Of a DNA stretch of 64,000 bases, positions 34,961-44,236 are shown piece after piece. Within the stretch, counting starts at the first letter, position 1. Every line of letters begins with the position of its first letter. The position numbers and the translations under genes are program-made. Source of the stretch: Marinobacter fonticola (lineage in GTDB: Bacteria; Pseudomonadota; Gammaproteobacteria; Pseudomonadales; Oleiphilaceae); the NCBI RefSeq assembly GCF_008122265.1, contig NZ_CP043042.1:3472001-3536000 (forward strand). The letters are read 5' to 3'. The notes under the pieces are model-generated. The model saw only the letters and a program-made list of their open reading frames with translations. It was not told the DNA's origin and ran no database searches.

Positions 34961-35200
34961 GTCGACGCCCCCTGAATCTGAAATTCCTAAAAATTTGGAG
35001 TATCTGAACTTGGAATTATCCCAGTCTAATCTGCGGTTCAGACCTGGTTCATTAAACCGGCGTTACGTCGATGTCAGGCATGACACGTAGCCTATAAAGG
35101 CACGAAAGTAGCATCCGCGCCTGACAATGCTACTCTTGATTAGGACGCTAGCGTTTCAAACAGTCGGGCGAGAACCGACTTAATAAACTGGAGAGATTTC

Positions 35201-36694
35201 ATGGCCATTGGCGTTTGGATCAGTCTACTACTCTATTTTGCCCTGATGCTTAGCATCGGCTTTTACGCGTGGCGCAAATCGACGGCGTCTTCGGAAGAAT
35301 ACATGCTGGGCGGTCGCCAGCTCAGCCCGGCCGTAGCCGCGCTGTCTGCCGGTGCGTCGGACATGAGTGGATGGCTACTCTTGGGTCTGCCTGGGGCATT
35401 GTATGCGACAGGTCTTGTCGAGGCCTGGATCGGTATCGGGCTGTTCGTCGGCGCTTTCGTTAATTGGATCGTCGTGGCGCCGCGCCTGCGCGAGCAGACC
35501 GAACGTTACGACAACAGCTTGACCATTCCGCAGTTTCTCTCTAACCGCTTCCCCAGCAGAGCCATGGCGCTCAGGACCATCTCGGCGATCGTCATTGTCG
35601 TATTCTTCGCCGTGTATACGGCATCAGGCCTGGTCGCCGGTGGCAAGCTTTTCATGAGCGCCTTCGGCTCTCTAATAGACTCCTCCACCTTCAGCGACTA
35701 CTCCATTGGCGTCTGGTTAACCCTCGGCATCGTGCTCACCTATACTGTCATCGGCGGTTTCCTGGCGGTTAGCCTCACGGACTTCGTGCAAGGCTCCATC
35801 ATGATGCTGGCGCTTATCGTCATGCCCGCCGTCGTGCTTTTCGGCAGCGGTGGTGGCGGCTTCGACCAGGCGTCGGAGACGTTGGCCCAAGTCGATCCTA
35901 ACTTTTTATCCTGGACGAATGGATTGACCTTTATTGGGTTCCTGTCTGCCGTTACCTGGGGCCTAGGCTATTTCGGGCAGCCGCATATCATCGTGCGCTT
36001 CATGGCCATACGGACGGTCGGCGAAGTGCCCAAAGCGCGCAACATCGGCATGACCTGGATGGCCATTTCATTGATTGGCGCTATCAGCCTCGGCGTGTTC
36101 GGCCGCGCCTATGCTGTTCGTAACGGGCTGGATGTGGGCGACTCGGAAACGATCTTTATCGTCCTAGCCGATCTGCTCTTCCATCCGCTGATCACCGGTT
36201 TCCTATATGCAGCCTTGCTGGCGGCGATCATGAGCACGATCTCCAGTCAATTGCTGGTCTCATCGTCGTCACTGACAGAGGATTTTTATCGTTTGTTCCT
36301 GCGCAAAGAAGCCACCGATAGCGAGAGCGTCATGATCGGGCGTATCAGCGTGCTGATCGTCGGTGTCATCGCAGCATTCATCGCCAGCAACCCGGATTCA
36401 CAGGTTCTGGGCTTGGTGAGCAACGCCTGGGCCGGCTTCGGTGCGGCCTTCGGCCCGCTGATAATCCTGTCACTGACGTGGTCGCGTATGTCGGGCACGG
36501 GCGCGGTGGCCGGCCTCGTGGTTGGCGCGCTCACGGTGATCGTGTGGATTGCCCTAGGCTGGAACAGCAGCTTCCTGGGCGGACCTGGCGTCTACGAGAT
36601 CATCCCCGGCTTTGTCGCCGCGTGGGCCGCGATCTACTTCGTGAGCCTCGCAACGGCATCCTCAGGCGAGTTCCGGGCACTTGAGAAAAGCTAA
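35201..36694 (+). CDS. putP: Sodium/proline symporter
   Basis: A 497-residue inner-membrane carrier of the SSS family with about thirteen helices. PutP signatures include LGGRQLSPAVAALSAGASDMSGWLLLGLPGA, FLSNRFPS, FFAVYTASGLVAGGKLF, GYFGQPHIIVRFMAIR and AIMSTISSQLLVSSSSLTEDFYR, the last containing the sodium-binding serines. It imports proline to feed the PutA enzyme encoded near 5.6-9.2 kb, although the two are not linked in an operon. The start has GGAGAG upstream. A hairpin follows the stop codon. Confidence 0.95.
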   Translation: MAIGVWISLLLYFALMLSIGFYAWRKSTASSEEYMLGGRQLSPAVAALSAGASDMSGWLLLGLPGALYATGLVEAWIGIGLFVGAFVNWIVVAPRLREQTERYDNSLTIPQFLSNRFPSRAMALRTISAIVIVVFFAVYTASGLVAGGKLFMSAFGSLIDSSTFSDYSIGVWLTLGIVLTYTVIGGFLAVSLTDFVQGSIMMLALIVMPAVVLFGSGGGGFDQASETLAQVDPNFLSWTNGLTFIGFLSAVTWGLGYFGQPHIIVRFMAIRTVGEVPKARNIGMTWMAISLIGAISLGVFGRAYAVRNGLDVGDSETIFIVLADLLFHPLITGFLYAALLAAIMSTISSQLLVSSSSLTEDFYRLFLRKEATDSESVMIGRISVLIVGVIAAFIASNPDSQVLGLVSNAWAGFGAAFGPLIILSLTWSRMSGTGAVAGLVVGALTVIVWIALGWNSSFLGGPGVYEIIPGFVAAWAAIYFVSLATASSGEFRALEKS

Positions 36695-36708
36695 GGGGCA
36701 GACCTTCA

Positions 36709-36737
36709 AACCCCGTGGCTATCACAGCCACGGGGTT
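36709..36737. terminator. Hairpin between putP and a convergent LysR gene
   Basis: AACCCCGTGGCT / AGCCACGGGGTT is a perfect 12-bp stem with a 5-base loop. The T-run is weak on both strands, so the call rests on stem strength and position. Confidence 0.6.
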
Positions 36738-36840
36738 AAAAATCTGTTCGTCGTAGACGTTATCCGGCCACCGGTCGGCTAGCGAAACGCACAAGGCATA
36801 GACGGCACCCGGTTGCATCAGATGACCGGCCTGATCGTGT

Positions 36841-37746
36841 TTATTGCGGCAACGGACAAAGCCCACCCGGCACCGCCACGATCCAGTCCCGGATCGCAAG
36901 AATCGTCGGATCCTGCCGCCGGCTTTCCGGATACACCAGATAGAACGGCTTGCCCGCCAGCTCCGGCCCAAAGGGCTGCATCAGGCGGCCCTCAGCCAGC
37001 TCATCCGCTATCAAGGGACGACTCATTAACGCCACGCCCTGCCCCCCGATGGCGGCGGAAATGGCGTGGGTTTCGTCGGAGAAGACCAGCCCGGCACTGA
37101 CGTCCAGCCCCGGTATTCGTGCGTGTTTTTGCCAGCCGGCCCAATCGACCGGTGACACGGACGTCGCCTGGGGCCGGAAGTGAATCAGCGGATGCTGCGT
37201 CAGATCCGCCGCATCGCGCAGGTCGAGATAGGGACTGCAGGCGGGGATGAAGATATTGTCGAATAGCTTCTCAGCCACCAGCCCCGGCCAACGGCCATCG
37301 CCATAGCGAATGGCAAGATCAGCCGTTACCCCATCCAGCGCCACAGCCTCATGTGAGGCGTGGAAGCGCAAGTCGATGCCCGGGTGCGAATCCCGCAACA
37401 TACACACCCACGAGAGCAACCACCGCACCGCGACTGCCGGCGTCGTGGAAAGCGTGACGGCCTGACGCGCTGGCGTGGTTTTCAGGCGCTCAATAACATT
37501 GCCGATGTTGTCGAACGACGCTTCCAAAACCTGCTGCAGCTCCCGGCCCTGGGACGTCAACTCAAGCTGCCTGGGTTTGCGCACGAACAAGGCAACTCCA
37601 AGCGCCTCCTCCAGCCCACGGATCTGATGGCTAATCGCCGTGGCTGTCACGGAAAGCTCCTGGGCGGCCTGCTTGGCGCTCTCATGGCGAGCGGCGGCTT
37701 CGAAAGCCCGCAGGGCTGAAAGGGATGGCAACCGACGCGGATGCAT
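36841..37746 (-). CDS. LysR-family regulator (GcvA-like)
   Basis: A 301-residue LysR regulator. The helix-turn-helix (about 3-62; LPSLSALRAFEAAARHESA, ELSVTATAISHQIRGLEEALG) is of GcvA type and the effector domain follows (PAVAVRWLLSWVCMLRDSHPGI, ADLAIRYGDGRWPGLVAEKLF, AIGGQGVALMSRPLIADEL). The start at ATG 37746 gives the usual N-terminus; a GTG four codons earlier is possible. It diverges from the azoreductase gene, 116 bases away, and probably controls it. Confidence 0.9.
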   Translation of the reverse strand: MHPRRLPSLSALRAFEAAARHESAKQAAQELSVTATAISHQIRGLEEALGVALFVRKPRQLELTSQGRELQQVLEASFDNIGNVIERLKTTPARQAVTLSTTPAVAVRWLLSWVCMLRDSHPGIDLRFHASHEAVALDGVTADLAIRYGDGRWPGLVAEKLFDNIFIPACSPYLDLRDAADLTQHPLIHFRPQATSVSPVDWAGWQKHARIPGLDVSAGLVFSDETHAISAAIGGQGVALMSRPLIADELAEGRLMQPFGPELAGKPFYLVYPESRRQDPTILAIRDWIVAVPGGLCPLPQ

Positions 37747-37862
37747 GGATGAAACCACCTCACCTGTAAAGGAAAGAAATGATCGTTTGTGGCTAATAAA
37801 CGCGGGGCATTAGGCTGAGTTTGCTGTCAATAACAGATGAATTCAAATTAAGGAGCCTTACC

Positions 37863-38564
37863 ATGACTCACATCCTGAAAATCGATGCCAGCGCAAGACC
37901 GGGTTTTGCCGGTACCGACGAACACGGTTCCCACAGCCGTAAACTGACCCATCAGTTTGTCAGCCGGTGGCTAGCCCGACGCCCGGAAGATACCCTCACT
38001 TACCGGGACATCGGCACGGCCCCGCCGTCCTTTATCACCCATGAATGGATTCAGTCGGCCTTCACGCCGCGCGAACGTCAGGAGCCTTGGATGGCTCGCG
38101 TACTCGCAGAAAGCGACCAGCTGATCGACGAACTGGCCGCCGCGGACATCTTGGTGATAGGCGCTCCGCTGTATAATTTCGGCATGCCCGCCACCCTAAA
38201 AGCCTGGGTTGATCTTGTGGTGCGCATGGGCCGCACCGTGGACTACGACCCGGCCACCCCGGAAGCGCCCTTCATCCCCAAACTGGCCGACCGACCGCGC
38301 CACGCCGTCATCCTCTCCTCCCGGGGCAGCGCCGGTTTCGAGCCTGACGGAGCGCTGGCTCACATGAACCATCTCGAACCGGGCCTGGCCACTGTCCTCG
38401 AGTTTATCGGTATTACCAACGTCCACTCGATCGCCATCGAGAACCAGGAAACCGGCGGTGAACAACTTGCGGACTCGGTAGCAGCTGCAGAGCGTCGGAT
38501 AGATAAACTCGTGGATGAACTGAATGCCGCTTTCAGCGCCACTCGAGAGCCTGAGCCAGCTTGA
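37863..38564 (+). CDS. FMN-dependent NADH:quinone/azo reductase (AzoR-like)
   Basis: A 233-residue flavodoxin-fold enzyme: LKIDASARPGFAG with the FMN phosphate loop, SHSRKLTHQFVSRWLARRPEDTLTYRDIG, AADILVIGAPLYNFGMPATLKAWVDLVVRMGRT and AVILSSRGSAGFE. AzoR-like enzymes reduce quinones and azo compounds with NADH in the cytoplasm. ATG 37863 has AAGGAG eight bases upstream; an earlier in-frame start lacks it. Divergent from a LysR gene, which suggests induction by electrophiles or quinones (inference). Confidence 0.9.
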   Translation: MTHILKIDASARPGFAGTDEHGSHSRKLTHQFVSRWLARRPEDTLTYRDIGTAPPSFITHEWIQSAFTPRERQEPWMARVLAESDQLIDELAAADILVIGAPLYNFGMPATLKAWVDLVVRMGRTVDYDPATPEAPFIPKLADRPRHAVILSSRGSAGFEPDGALAHMNHLEPGLATVLEFIGITNVHSIAIENQETGGEQLADSVAAAERRIDKLVDELNAAFSATREPEPA

Positions 38565-38727
38565 GTATATTGTCGCGAATGGCAGAGGGCAGCAGAGGAC
38601 GCTGTCCTTTTTCACATGGCCACCTATTTTACGGATATTACCCATAGCCACGGACGGCTACAAAGCTAGGCTAGGAATTCTGCTCGATCCTTCACCTTCC
38701 GCAAGCAACTAGCCAAGGAGACGGCTT

Positions 38728-39945
38728 ATGGCAACTTATCCCGAACGAACGTCCGCGCCAGACGAGCGCAGTTTCGCTGCATTACTCACCTTTCTCGGGG
38801 TTGCCTTTTCCTTCAGCGTGACCATGATCGGCACCACATTGCCTACGCCGCTCTACCCGATATACCAGGACGCCTTCGGATTTTCACAGTTGATGATCAC
38901 CATAATTTTTGCGGTCTACGCAGGCGGTGTGATTGCGGCGCTGGTGACCACTGGGCGCTGGTCCGATCAATTGGGACGCAGGCCATTACTGTTCGCTGGC
39001 CTGGCCTGCTCGCTCATTAGCGATTTGCTGTTCTGGCAAGCCGACGGGCTGGCGCTGATCCTTGCGGGGCGGGTGCTTTCGGGCTTCTCTGCCGGCATTT
39101 TCACCGGCACGGCTACCGTGGCTGTTATGGAACTGGCTCCGCCGCACTGGCGTGAGCGGGCAACGTTCATTGCCACAGCCGCCAACATGGGGGGACTGGG
39201 GCTTGGCCCGATGTTGGCTGGCGCCCTATCGCAATACTTACCCGCACCTTTGGCGCTACCCTACCTGGCGCATACCGGGCTCGCGGCTCTGGCGTTGCTA
39301 TGTATCTGGCAGGCTCCGGAAACGGCATCAAGGCCGGCTCATCCAAAGCTGTCCCTTCAACGCTTGAGCGTCCCTCCAGCAGTGCGCGGTGTATTCGTGC
39401 CGGCGGCTATAGCCGGTTTCGCCGGTTTCGCTGTTTGCGGTTTCTTCACCTCGATTGCCCCGGCGATGATGGGAAAAGTCCTTGGCTACGATAACCGTCT
39501 GCTGATCGGGTTGGTGGCAGGCAGCATCTTTATCGCCTCGACACTCGGTCAGTTCATGCAGGGCAAACTGCCACTCAATCTCCGTCTACCACTGGGAAGC
39601 GCTATGCTCGTGGCCAGTGTCATCCCGTTAGCCCTGGGCATTCACCTACAGTCACTCGCGCTGTTCATGCTTGGAGCGATCATCGCAGGCATGGGTCAGG
39701 GCGTCGCCTTTCGCGCCGGCATGGGCGCTATTACTGCGGCCAGCCCGCCGGACGAGCGAGCGGCCGTTGCGTCGACTTTCTTTGTTGTGGCCTATGTTGC
39801 TATCTCTGTGCCGGTGATTGGTATCGGGTTCATGGCGAGTGTCATTAGTCTTCAGACTACGGGGATTATCTTCGCCATTTTCGTGGGTCTGCTGGCGGTT
39901 GTGGCCCTGGTACTTCTGTTGCTACCGGGCCGGAAACAAGAGTGA
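38728..39945 (+). CDS. MFS transporter
   Basis: A 405-residue inner-membrane protein with twelve hydrophobic helices. The start of the conserved loop 2-3 motif is visible as GRWSDQLGRRPLLFAGLACS, and LSGFSAGIFTGTATVAVMELAP is typical of sugar/drug-type members. Substrate unknown. AAGGAG lies upstream of the ATG. It overlaps no gene and converges with the DoxX-like gene, 3 bases apart. Confidence 0.9.
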   Translation: MATYPERTSAPDERSFAALLTFLGVAFSFSVTMIGTTLPTPLYPIYQDAFGFSQLMITIIFAVYAGGVIAALVTTGRWSDQLGRRPLLFAGLACSLISDLLFWQADGLALILAGRVLSGFSAGIFTGTATVAVMELAPPHWRERATFIATAANMGGLGLGPMLAGALSQYLPAPLALPYLAHTGLAALALLCIWQAPETASRPAHPKLSLQRLSVPPAVRGVFVPAAIAGFAGFAVCGFFTSIAPAMMGKVLGYDNRLLIGLVAGSIFIASTLGQFMQGKLPLNLRLPLGSAMLVASVIPLALGIHLQSLALFMLGAIIAGMGQGVAFRAGMGAITAASPPDERAAVASTFFVVAYVAISVPVIGIGFMASVISLQTTGIIFAIFVGLLAVVALVLLLLPGRKQE

Positions 39946-39948
39946 GAT

Positions 39949-40344
39949 TCACTTACCGCGTGAAAGCACGAGGGTGTCGTATTCCCTAAGCATAAAGAGC
40001 GCTGCGCACGCCGCGAGCATGGGCCAGGCGGTGAAGAAAAGCAGGTTATCGAACGGTTGTAGGTACTTGCCGAATGATGAAAACGTTGAAATAGCATGGA
40101 ACACCAGTATGGCGCCATAGGTCCAGGTTTTCAGAAGGCCACCGGCAAACATCAAGATCAGTACTAACTGAAATCCGCCAATGACATAGAAAAAGAGGTC
40201 ACCCATCCCCTCAAGGAAATAAAAACCAGCGAATACGCGGGCCGCATGCTCTGGATTAAAGAACTTGTCCAATGTCCAGAACAGGAAAACAACAAAGATC
40301 CCCAACCGCAGAAGCAAAAGGGCAAAGGGTAAATTCTTGGGCAT
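39949..40344 (-). CDS. DoxX-like four-helix membrane protein
   Basis: A 131-residue inner-membrane protein with four hydrophobic helices: ALLLLRLGIFVVFLFWTLDKF, LFFYVIGGFQLVLILMFAGGL, ILVFHAISTFSSF and LLFFTAWPMLAACAALFML. Order and the FxxPEHxxR-like loop (FFNPEHAARVFAGF) recall the DoxX superfamily. AAGGAG lies nine bases before the ATG at 40344; the longer open frame upstream is not protein-like. Function unknown. Confidence 0.75.
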   Translation of the reverse strand: MPKNLPFALLLLRLGIFVVFLFWTLDKFFNPEHAARVFAGFYFLEGMGDLFFYVIGGFQLVLILMFAGGLLKTWTYGAILVFHAISTFSSFGKYLQPFDNLLFFTAWPMLAACAALFMLREYDTLVLSRGK

Positions 40345-40459
40345 GGTAAACAACTCCTTGTTCGTCGACGTGGTTCTTGCGTGACCGCTAGTGACTCTTA
40401 ACAGGTGAAGAAGTTCCGTAATCGCTTGGCGCGACAGACCATCAAACAACTCCGCCCGG

Positions 40460-40891
40460 TTATTTCGCCATATGCTCGGCATAAGCCACCAGGAAAGCGT
40501 TTTCCTGAAACACCTTTAATCCGGTGTCAGTAAAGTCGATGGGCACGGGGTTGGCGGCAAGCGTCGATTTGATGCTGGAAGGCGGGATTAACGTCACCGC
40601 TATATCTGCACCTGATATCAGCTGAATGGCGGCCTCGAGCTTGAAGCTGATGGCGCCACCGGCGAATTTGCCTTTAGGCATGCGCTCTTTGATCGCGACT
40701 TTAGTCACGCCGTTAGCCGTCATTAACGCCAGAAAGGAAGCCTGAAACTGCAACAGGTCTTCACGTGTGTGGTTCTTCTTTAGCGAGAGTTTACGGACCT
40801 TGCACTCCGGTAGCGTGAACCGCCCCTGCTCAAGACCAAGTAAACAAATAACGGCATCGCTGCCGGCCAGTTCCACACCGCAAATAATCAT
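40460..40891 (-). CDS. DUF3010 protein
   Basis: A 143-residue soluble protein with the DUF3010 pattern: MIICGVELAGSDAVICLL, RKLSLKKNHTREDLLQFQASFLALM, KVAIKERMPKGKFAGGAISFKLEAAIQL and VFQENAFLVAYAEHMAK. The fold resembles a RuvC/RNase H-like core, but no function has been shown. AGGAAGG precedes the ATG. It may be co-transcribed with the DoxX-like gene 115 bases downstream. Confidence 0.85.
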   Translation of the reverse strand: MIICGVELAGSDAVICLLGLEQGRFTLPECKVRKLSLKKNHTREDLLQFQASFLALMTANGVTKVAIKERMPKGKFAGGAISFKLEAAIQLISGADIAVTLIPPSSIKSTLAANPVPIDFTDTGLKVFQENAFLVAYAEHMAK

Positions 40892-41248
40892 ACTGATGCC
40901 TTCCTAGTGTCCCTTAAAACAAGGGTATTCTCGATGGTCGACTGGCGGTAAAACCTGAATACGGGCTACGTCCACCGGTGACTTAGTGTGCCGTGCGGTT
41001 AATTCGCTGACCTACTGCGAGCTTCTGAAGGCTTTGGGCAAGGCGCTGCTTTGAAGGCATGGTGGTTCCATGTCGAAGAGCAGCAACGCCGATCCAAAGC
41101 CTTCAGAAGCTCGCCCGAAGGGAGGCCCTGAGAATCTGGCTAGCGGCGTTGCAGCGACTCGATGTGGAACCAGCACACCCTCGCCGCCGCTCCTTGCTTT
41201 CCAGATTCTCAGGGCCTCAGTAGGTCAGCGAATTAACCGCACGGCACA
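40892..41248. other. 357-bp gap filled mostly by the MITE-like element
   Basis: Apart from about 90 bases upstream of the DUF3010 gene, this gap is the 266-bp element listed next. The short open frame within the element (41070-41252) also occurs in the other copy and is a product of the repeat, not a gene. Confidence 0.7.
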
Positions 41249-41250
41249 CT
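40985..41250. mobile_element. MITE-like palindromic element, copy A (266 bp)
   Basis: It has perfect 33-bp terminal inverted repeats (40985-41017 and 41218-41250, starting AGTGTGCCGTGCGG). Inside are two further perfect palindromes, 20 bp (41018-41037 with 41094-41113) and 18 bp (41122-41139 with 41201-41218). Copy B is its reverse complement at about 98 percent identity with the same length. There is no transposase. The right edge supplies the stop codon of the SEC-C gene: on the minus strand GGC is followed by TAG, and beyond the other edge TAA follows. Confidence 0.85.
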
Positions 41251-41593
41251 AGCCACAGCACTTCTTGAACTTGAGGCCACTTCCGCAACGGCAAGGATCG
41301 TTGCGTGACGGCATCCGCGCCTGTTTGACGGTCGTGCCTTTGTTCAGGATGGCGGTCAGTTCCGCAATGGATTCGACGGCCCCCTCGCGGGAGTCGAGCG
41401 TAATATCAGCATGCAGCTTTGCGTCTGCAACCAGCGTTTCGATTTCTTTCTGACGGGCCTCGCTGGTGACCACAAGCGTTAACGGGTACTTCTTGCTGCC
41501 GCTTTTTTGGCTGGCGCCGGTCTTGAAGCCGCCGTAGGCGGTGTGATGTTGACGCGCATCCTGCCGGCCTTTGTAGAAGAATTTATCTGACAT
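41249..41593 (-). CDS. SEC-C metal-binding-motif protein (PBPRA1643-like)
   Basis: A 114-residue soluble protein. The N-terminal FFYKGRQDARQHHTAYGGFKTGA and the middle YPLTLVVTSEARQKEIETLV match a small family of SEC-C/SWIM-type proteins, and the C-terminus is the zinc-binding SEC-C motif NDPCRCGSGLKFKKCCG. The stop codon TAG is made by the border of MITE copy A. Sequence beyond the element reads TAA in register, so the protein probably has its original length. Function unknown; SEC-C motifs bind zinc and often act in targeting. Confidence 0.85.
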   Translation of the reverse strand: MSDKFFYKGRQDARQHHTAYGGFKTGASQKSGSKKYPLTLVVTSEARQKEIETLVADAKLHADITLDSREGAVESIAELTAILNKGTTVKQARMPSRNDPCRCGSGLKFKKCCG

Positions 41594-41777
41594 GCTGAAA
41601 CCCTGGTGGACTGAAAAAGGAAGGCGCGCTCAAGACAGGTTGCCTGCCGCCGGCGCGGATCACCTTTTATCACGCTTAGGGAATTCGTTATATAGCGGTT
41701 TGTAGAAAAGCGGCGCGTCACTCGTAACGGCCAGGCAATCCTCGGCTTCGGCCCTTTATTCGGCCGAAGCCGCCTGA

Positions 41778-43058
41778 TTATTCCGCCCGTCCCATACGCT
41801 CGTATAGCTCTCGCAGACGCTCCCGGTCTTCATTCAGCAGTGACGCTTCGTTGCTCAACGCTAATGCGCGCCTGGCGTGATGGGCAGCCGCCGCCTGCAT
41901 AGCCGCGTCTCCTTTGGCATTCAGTGAACCAAACGCTTTTTGCAATCGGGACGCCACTTCGATGGAGCCGGCGCCATCCCGGCCGATGGCGGTAAAGGCG
42001 TCATCGAAAAGGTCGCTGGTCTCCAGTGACGGCACCATGACCCGGTCGCACGCTTCTGCAGGCTTTTTGCCTTCTGCCAAAGGCGCCTGCCAGCGGCTGA
42101 ATAACGCCAGGTTTTCAACAATAATATCAATGGCCGTACCCGGATCGTTGACCGCAGGCGATAAAGCGCGGCTGGCAATCTGCGATAACACGACGAAGCC
42201 ATAGCGGGGATCTTCATCGAAGGTGCGAAAGCTGCCGATCTGAAACTTGTCGGCAATAGCCTCGTCATCCCATGCGCGGTCGCCGCTTGCACTGCTACCA
42301 AGGAGATAGGCAAGGGGTGTATCGGGAGCGATGCAGGCGCCCGGTAGCACCGCCACAGCAATGCGCCCCTGCGCTTTTTCGGCCAGTGCCTGCAAACCAT
42401 GCACGTCGATATGCTGCAGATAACCCACCCGGCTGGTATAGATCGGCTGCCCTTTATCGTGTTTTTCCAATGGGATGCCCCCAAGGTAGGGCGCTACTTT
42501 GCGGTTGGTCAGGGCCCTGCCGGTGGCCTCTGCGACCTTGCTTACGATCGTACCGAGACGCCCCAGCCTGGCAATGCGGTCGATCCAGGTCACAAAGGTA
42601 AAGATCACGAAGGTGAACACCAGCACTGTCAGGGAAAACAGCACGAAATGCCCACCCGCGTCGTAGTAGCTGTTTTGGGTGGCGATCAGCCCAACCAGAC
42701 TAAAGATGAACGTGCCGATGAAGGCGGAGAGCGCAAACTGGGAAACATCGTCAGCCAGCACCAGCGGGAAGGCTCTCGGGGAGGCAGTCGTACTTGCGGA
42801 AGAGTAAGCGGCAACCATTGACCCAACGGCCAGCGTCGCAATCACGAGCATGCTGGACGCCATGATCGATAGCAATGTTTCCACCGATTCGCCGGTAATC
42901 TTGGGCACGTAGCTGTCCAGACCGGTTTCATTCGCCATCTTGGCCATCAGAGCGCCAAAAATGGATAGCACGCACGCCACCAGCGGCTTCACCCAGAGTT
43001 TTTCGCCAAACCGGTTGAGGTAGAAACGTAATTCACCAGCTAATCGACCCAACTGCAT
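41778..43058 (-). CDS. DUF2254 membrane protein
   Basis: A 426-residue protein with four N-terminal membrane helices (about 20-150; LVACVLSIFGALMAKMAN, LSIMASSMLVIATLAVGSMVAAYS, SQFALSAFIGTFIFSLVGLIA, FVLFSLTVLVFTFVIFTFVTWI) and a soluble C-terminal part (VGYLQHIDVHGLQALAEKAQG, RALSPAVNDPGTAIDIIVENLA). This is the DUF2254 pattern, of unknown function. AAGGAAAG precedes the ATG. It follows the VOC gene on the same strand, 56 bases apart, and may share its transcript. Confidence 0.87.
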   Translation of the reverse strand: MQLGRLAGELRFYLNRFGEKLWVKPLVACVLSIFGALMAKMANETGLDSYVPKITGESVETLLSIMASSMLVIATLAVGSMVAAYSSASTTASPRAFPLVLADDVSQFALSAFIGTFIFSLVGLIATQNSYYDAGGHFVLFSLTVLVFTFVIFTFVTWIDRIARLGRLGTIVSKVAEATGRALTNRKVAPYLGGIPLEKHDKGQPIYTSRVGYLQHIDVHGLQALAEKAQGRIAVAVLPGACIAPDTPLAYLLGSSASGDRAWDDEAIADKFQIGSFRTFDEDPRYGFVVLSQIASRALSPAVNDPGTAIDIIVENLALFSRWQAPLAEGKKPAEACDRVMVPSLETSDLFDDAFTAIGRDGAGSIEVASRLQKAFGSLNAKGDAAMQAAAAHHARRALALSNEASLLNEDRERLRELYERMGRAE

Positions 43059-43114
43059 TTGGGCTTTCCTTATTCGACGGACGGGGTTGCGGAGACGCCC
43101 CGGCGAGGAATCGA

Positions 43115-43531
43115 TCAGCCAGAGGCCGAGAAACGCTGGCCAGAGATCGCCGGATGATAAATAGGTTGAACAACATTACCAGCAGGGTCTGTGCAGTGGA
43201 AGCTGCGGGCGCCGTCGCCGTGGTCATGGGGCTCATCCAGCAGGTGGACACCTTCGGCTTTCATATAGTCATACCATTCCTGTAACTGCTCTTTGGTATC
43301 GACGATAAAGCCAAAATGGTCGAGATACTGCACGCCGGTACGCTCGCCTTTCCTGTTACGGCTCAGCGACAGGTTGTCGTTGCCGAGGGTCAGGTACAGC
43401 AAGTTATCGCTGGCGCGGCGTAACACGTCCATGCCGATAATGTCGGTATAAAAGCGCTCGCATTCTTCCAGGTTGGGTACGGCCAGCGCCAGATGACGCA
43501 GGCCATTAAAAGGGGCGGGACGATTCGCCAT
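43115..43531 (-). CDS. VOC-superfamily protein (glyoxalase-like)
   Basis: A 138-residue metal-dependent fold with two beta-alpha-beta-beta-beta repeats: GLRHLALAVPNLEECERFYTDIIGMDV and YLDHFGFIVDTKEQLQEWYDYMKAEGV. H and E ligand candidates are in the usual positions (GLRHLAL, YLDHFGF, ...FHCTDPAGNVVQPIYH). Members include glyoxalases, dioxygenases and resistance proteins; the substrate cannot be read from sequence. The start is within an AT-rich leader with GAGGA upstream. Confidence 0.85.
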   Translation of the reverse strand: MANRPAPFNGLRHLALAVPNLEECERFYTDIIGMDVLRRASDNLLYLTLGNDNLSLSRNRKGERTGVQYLDHFGFIVDTKEQLQEWYDYMKAEGVHLLDEPHDHGDGARSFHCTDPAGNVVQPIYHPAISGQRFSASG

Positions 43532-43748
43532 AGAACATTCCTCTTTGTTGTTGTGAAACCCATTTGTTTTGAGACGCGCTGGCGTTTTGAAGCATGCCGT
43601 TTCGGCTTGGCCCGGCGCTGATACCAGCCAGCACGACCCAGGCGCTGGACACCGCCTAGAAGGCGTGATGCTTTAACCGGTTCTGGGGCTTTGCTATGGT
43701 ACCCGCGCACAATATTAATGCAAACATGTACACAATATGAGGAATGAT

Positions 43749-44054
43749 ATGTACTGCATCGTCGTTAAAAACGTCGTCAAAGAGGGCTCGCGGGACAAAT
43801 ACCTTGCCGCCATGCTACCCAACGCCAAAGCCTCGGTCGACAACGAAGAAGGCTGCTTGGTCTTCGACGTACTGGAAGCCAAGGAAGAACCGAACACTTT
43901 CTATTTGTATGAGATCTATACTAGCCCGGATGCCCTGCAAATTCACAAGCAGACCGACCACTACCTCAAAAGCCGCCCGCTGATCAGCGATCTGGTGGTG
44001 GATCAGTCCGTGCTACGTGCCGATGTTGTGGAAATGAACCCGGCAGCACGTTGA
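43749..44054 (+). CDS. Antibiotic-biosynthesis-monooxygenase-domain protein
   Basis: A 101-residue dimeric alpha+beta-barrel protein of the ABM/quinol monooxygenase type: IVVKNVVKEGSRDKYLAAMLPNAKASVDNEEGCLVFDVLEAKEEPNTFYLYEIY-type order with the closing HKQTDHYLKSR. Homologues such as YgiN oxidise quinols. ATG 43749 has GAGG seven bases upstream; an ATG four codons earlier is possible. Divergent from the VOC gene and probably single. Confidence 0.85.
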   Translation: MYCIVVKNVVKEGSRDKYLAAMLPNAKASVDNEEGCLVFDVLEAKEEPNTFYLYEIYTSPDALQIHKQTDHYLKSRPLISDLVVDQSVLRADVVEMNPAAR

Positions 44055-44236
44055 TGCTGCCTCGGTTTGTTGCGTAAGCGGCGACGGCCACGCCTAAAAT
44101 TAAATCGACCTGCCTCTGATAACTCGCAAGACACGTTATAAAATGAACGCTCGGAAAAAGTGTGCTGGTTATCTGCATTGCGGTGTAATGTGTTAGTCAC
44201 TCACTGAACTGCAGATATACTCGTGCACTAGTCGCC

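Noticed and set aside
41070..41252. 60-codon frame inside the palindromic element, with a near-identical partner in copy B
   Set aside because: Explained by the repeated element; the protein is low in hydrophobic core and its end falls at the element border.
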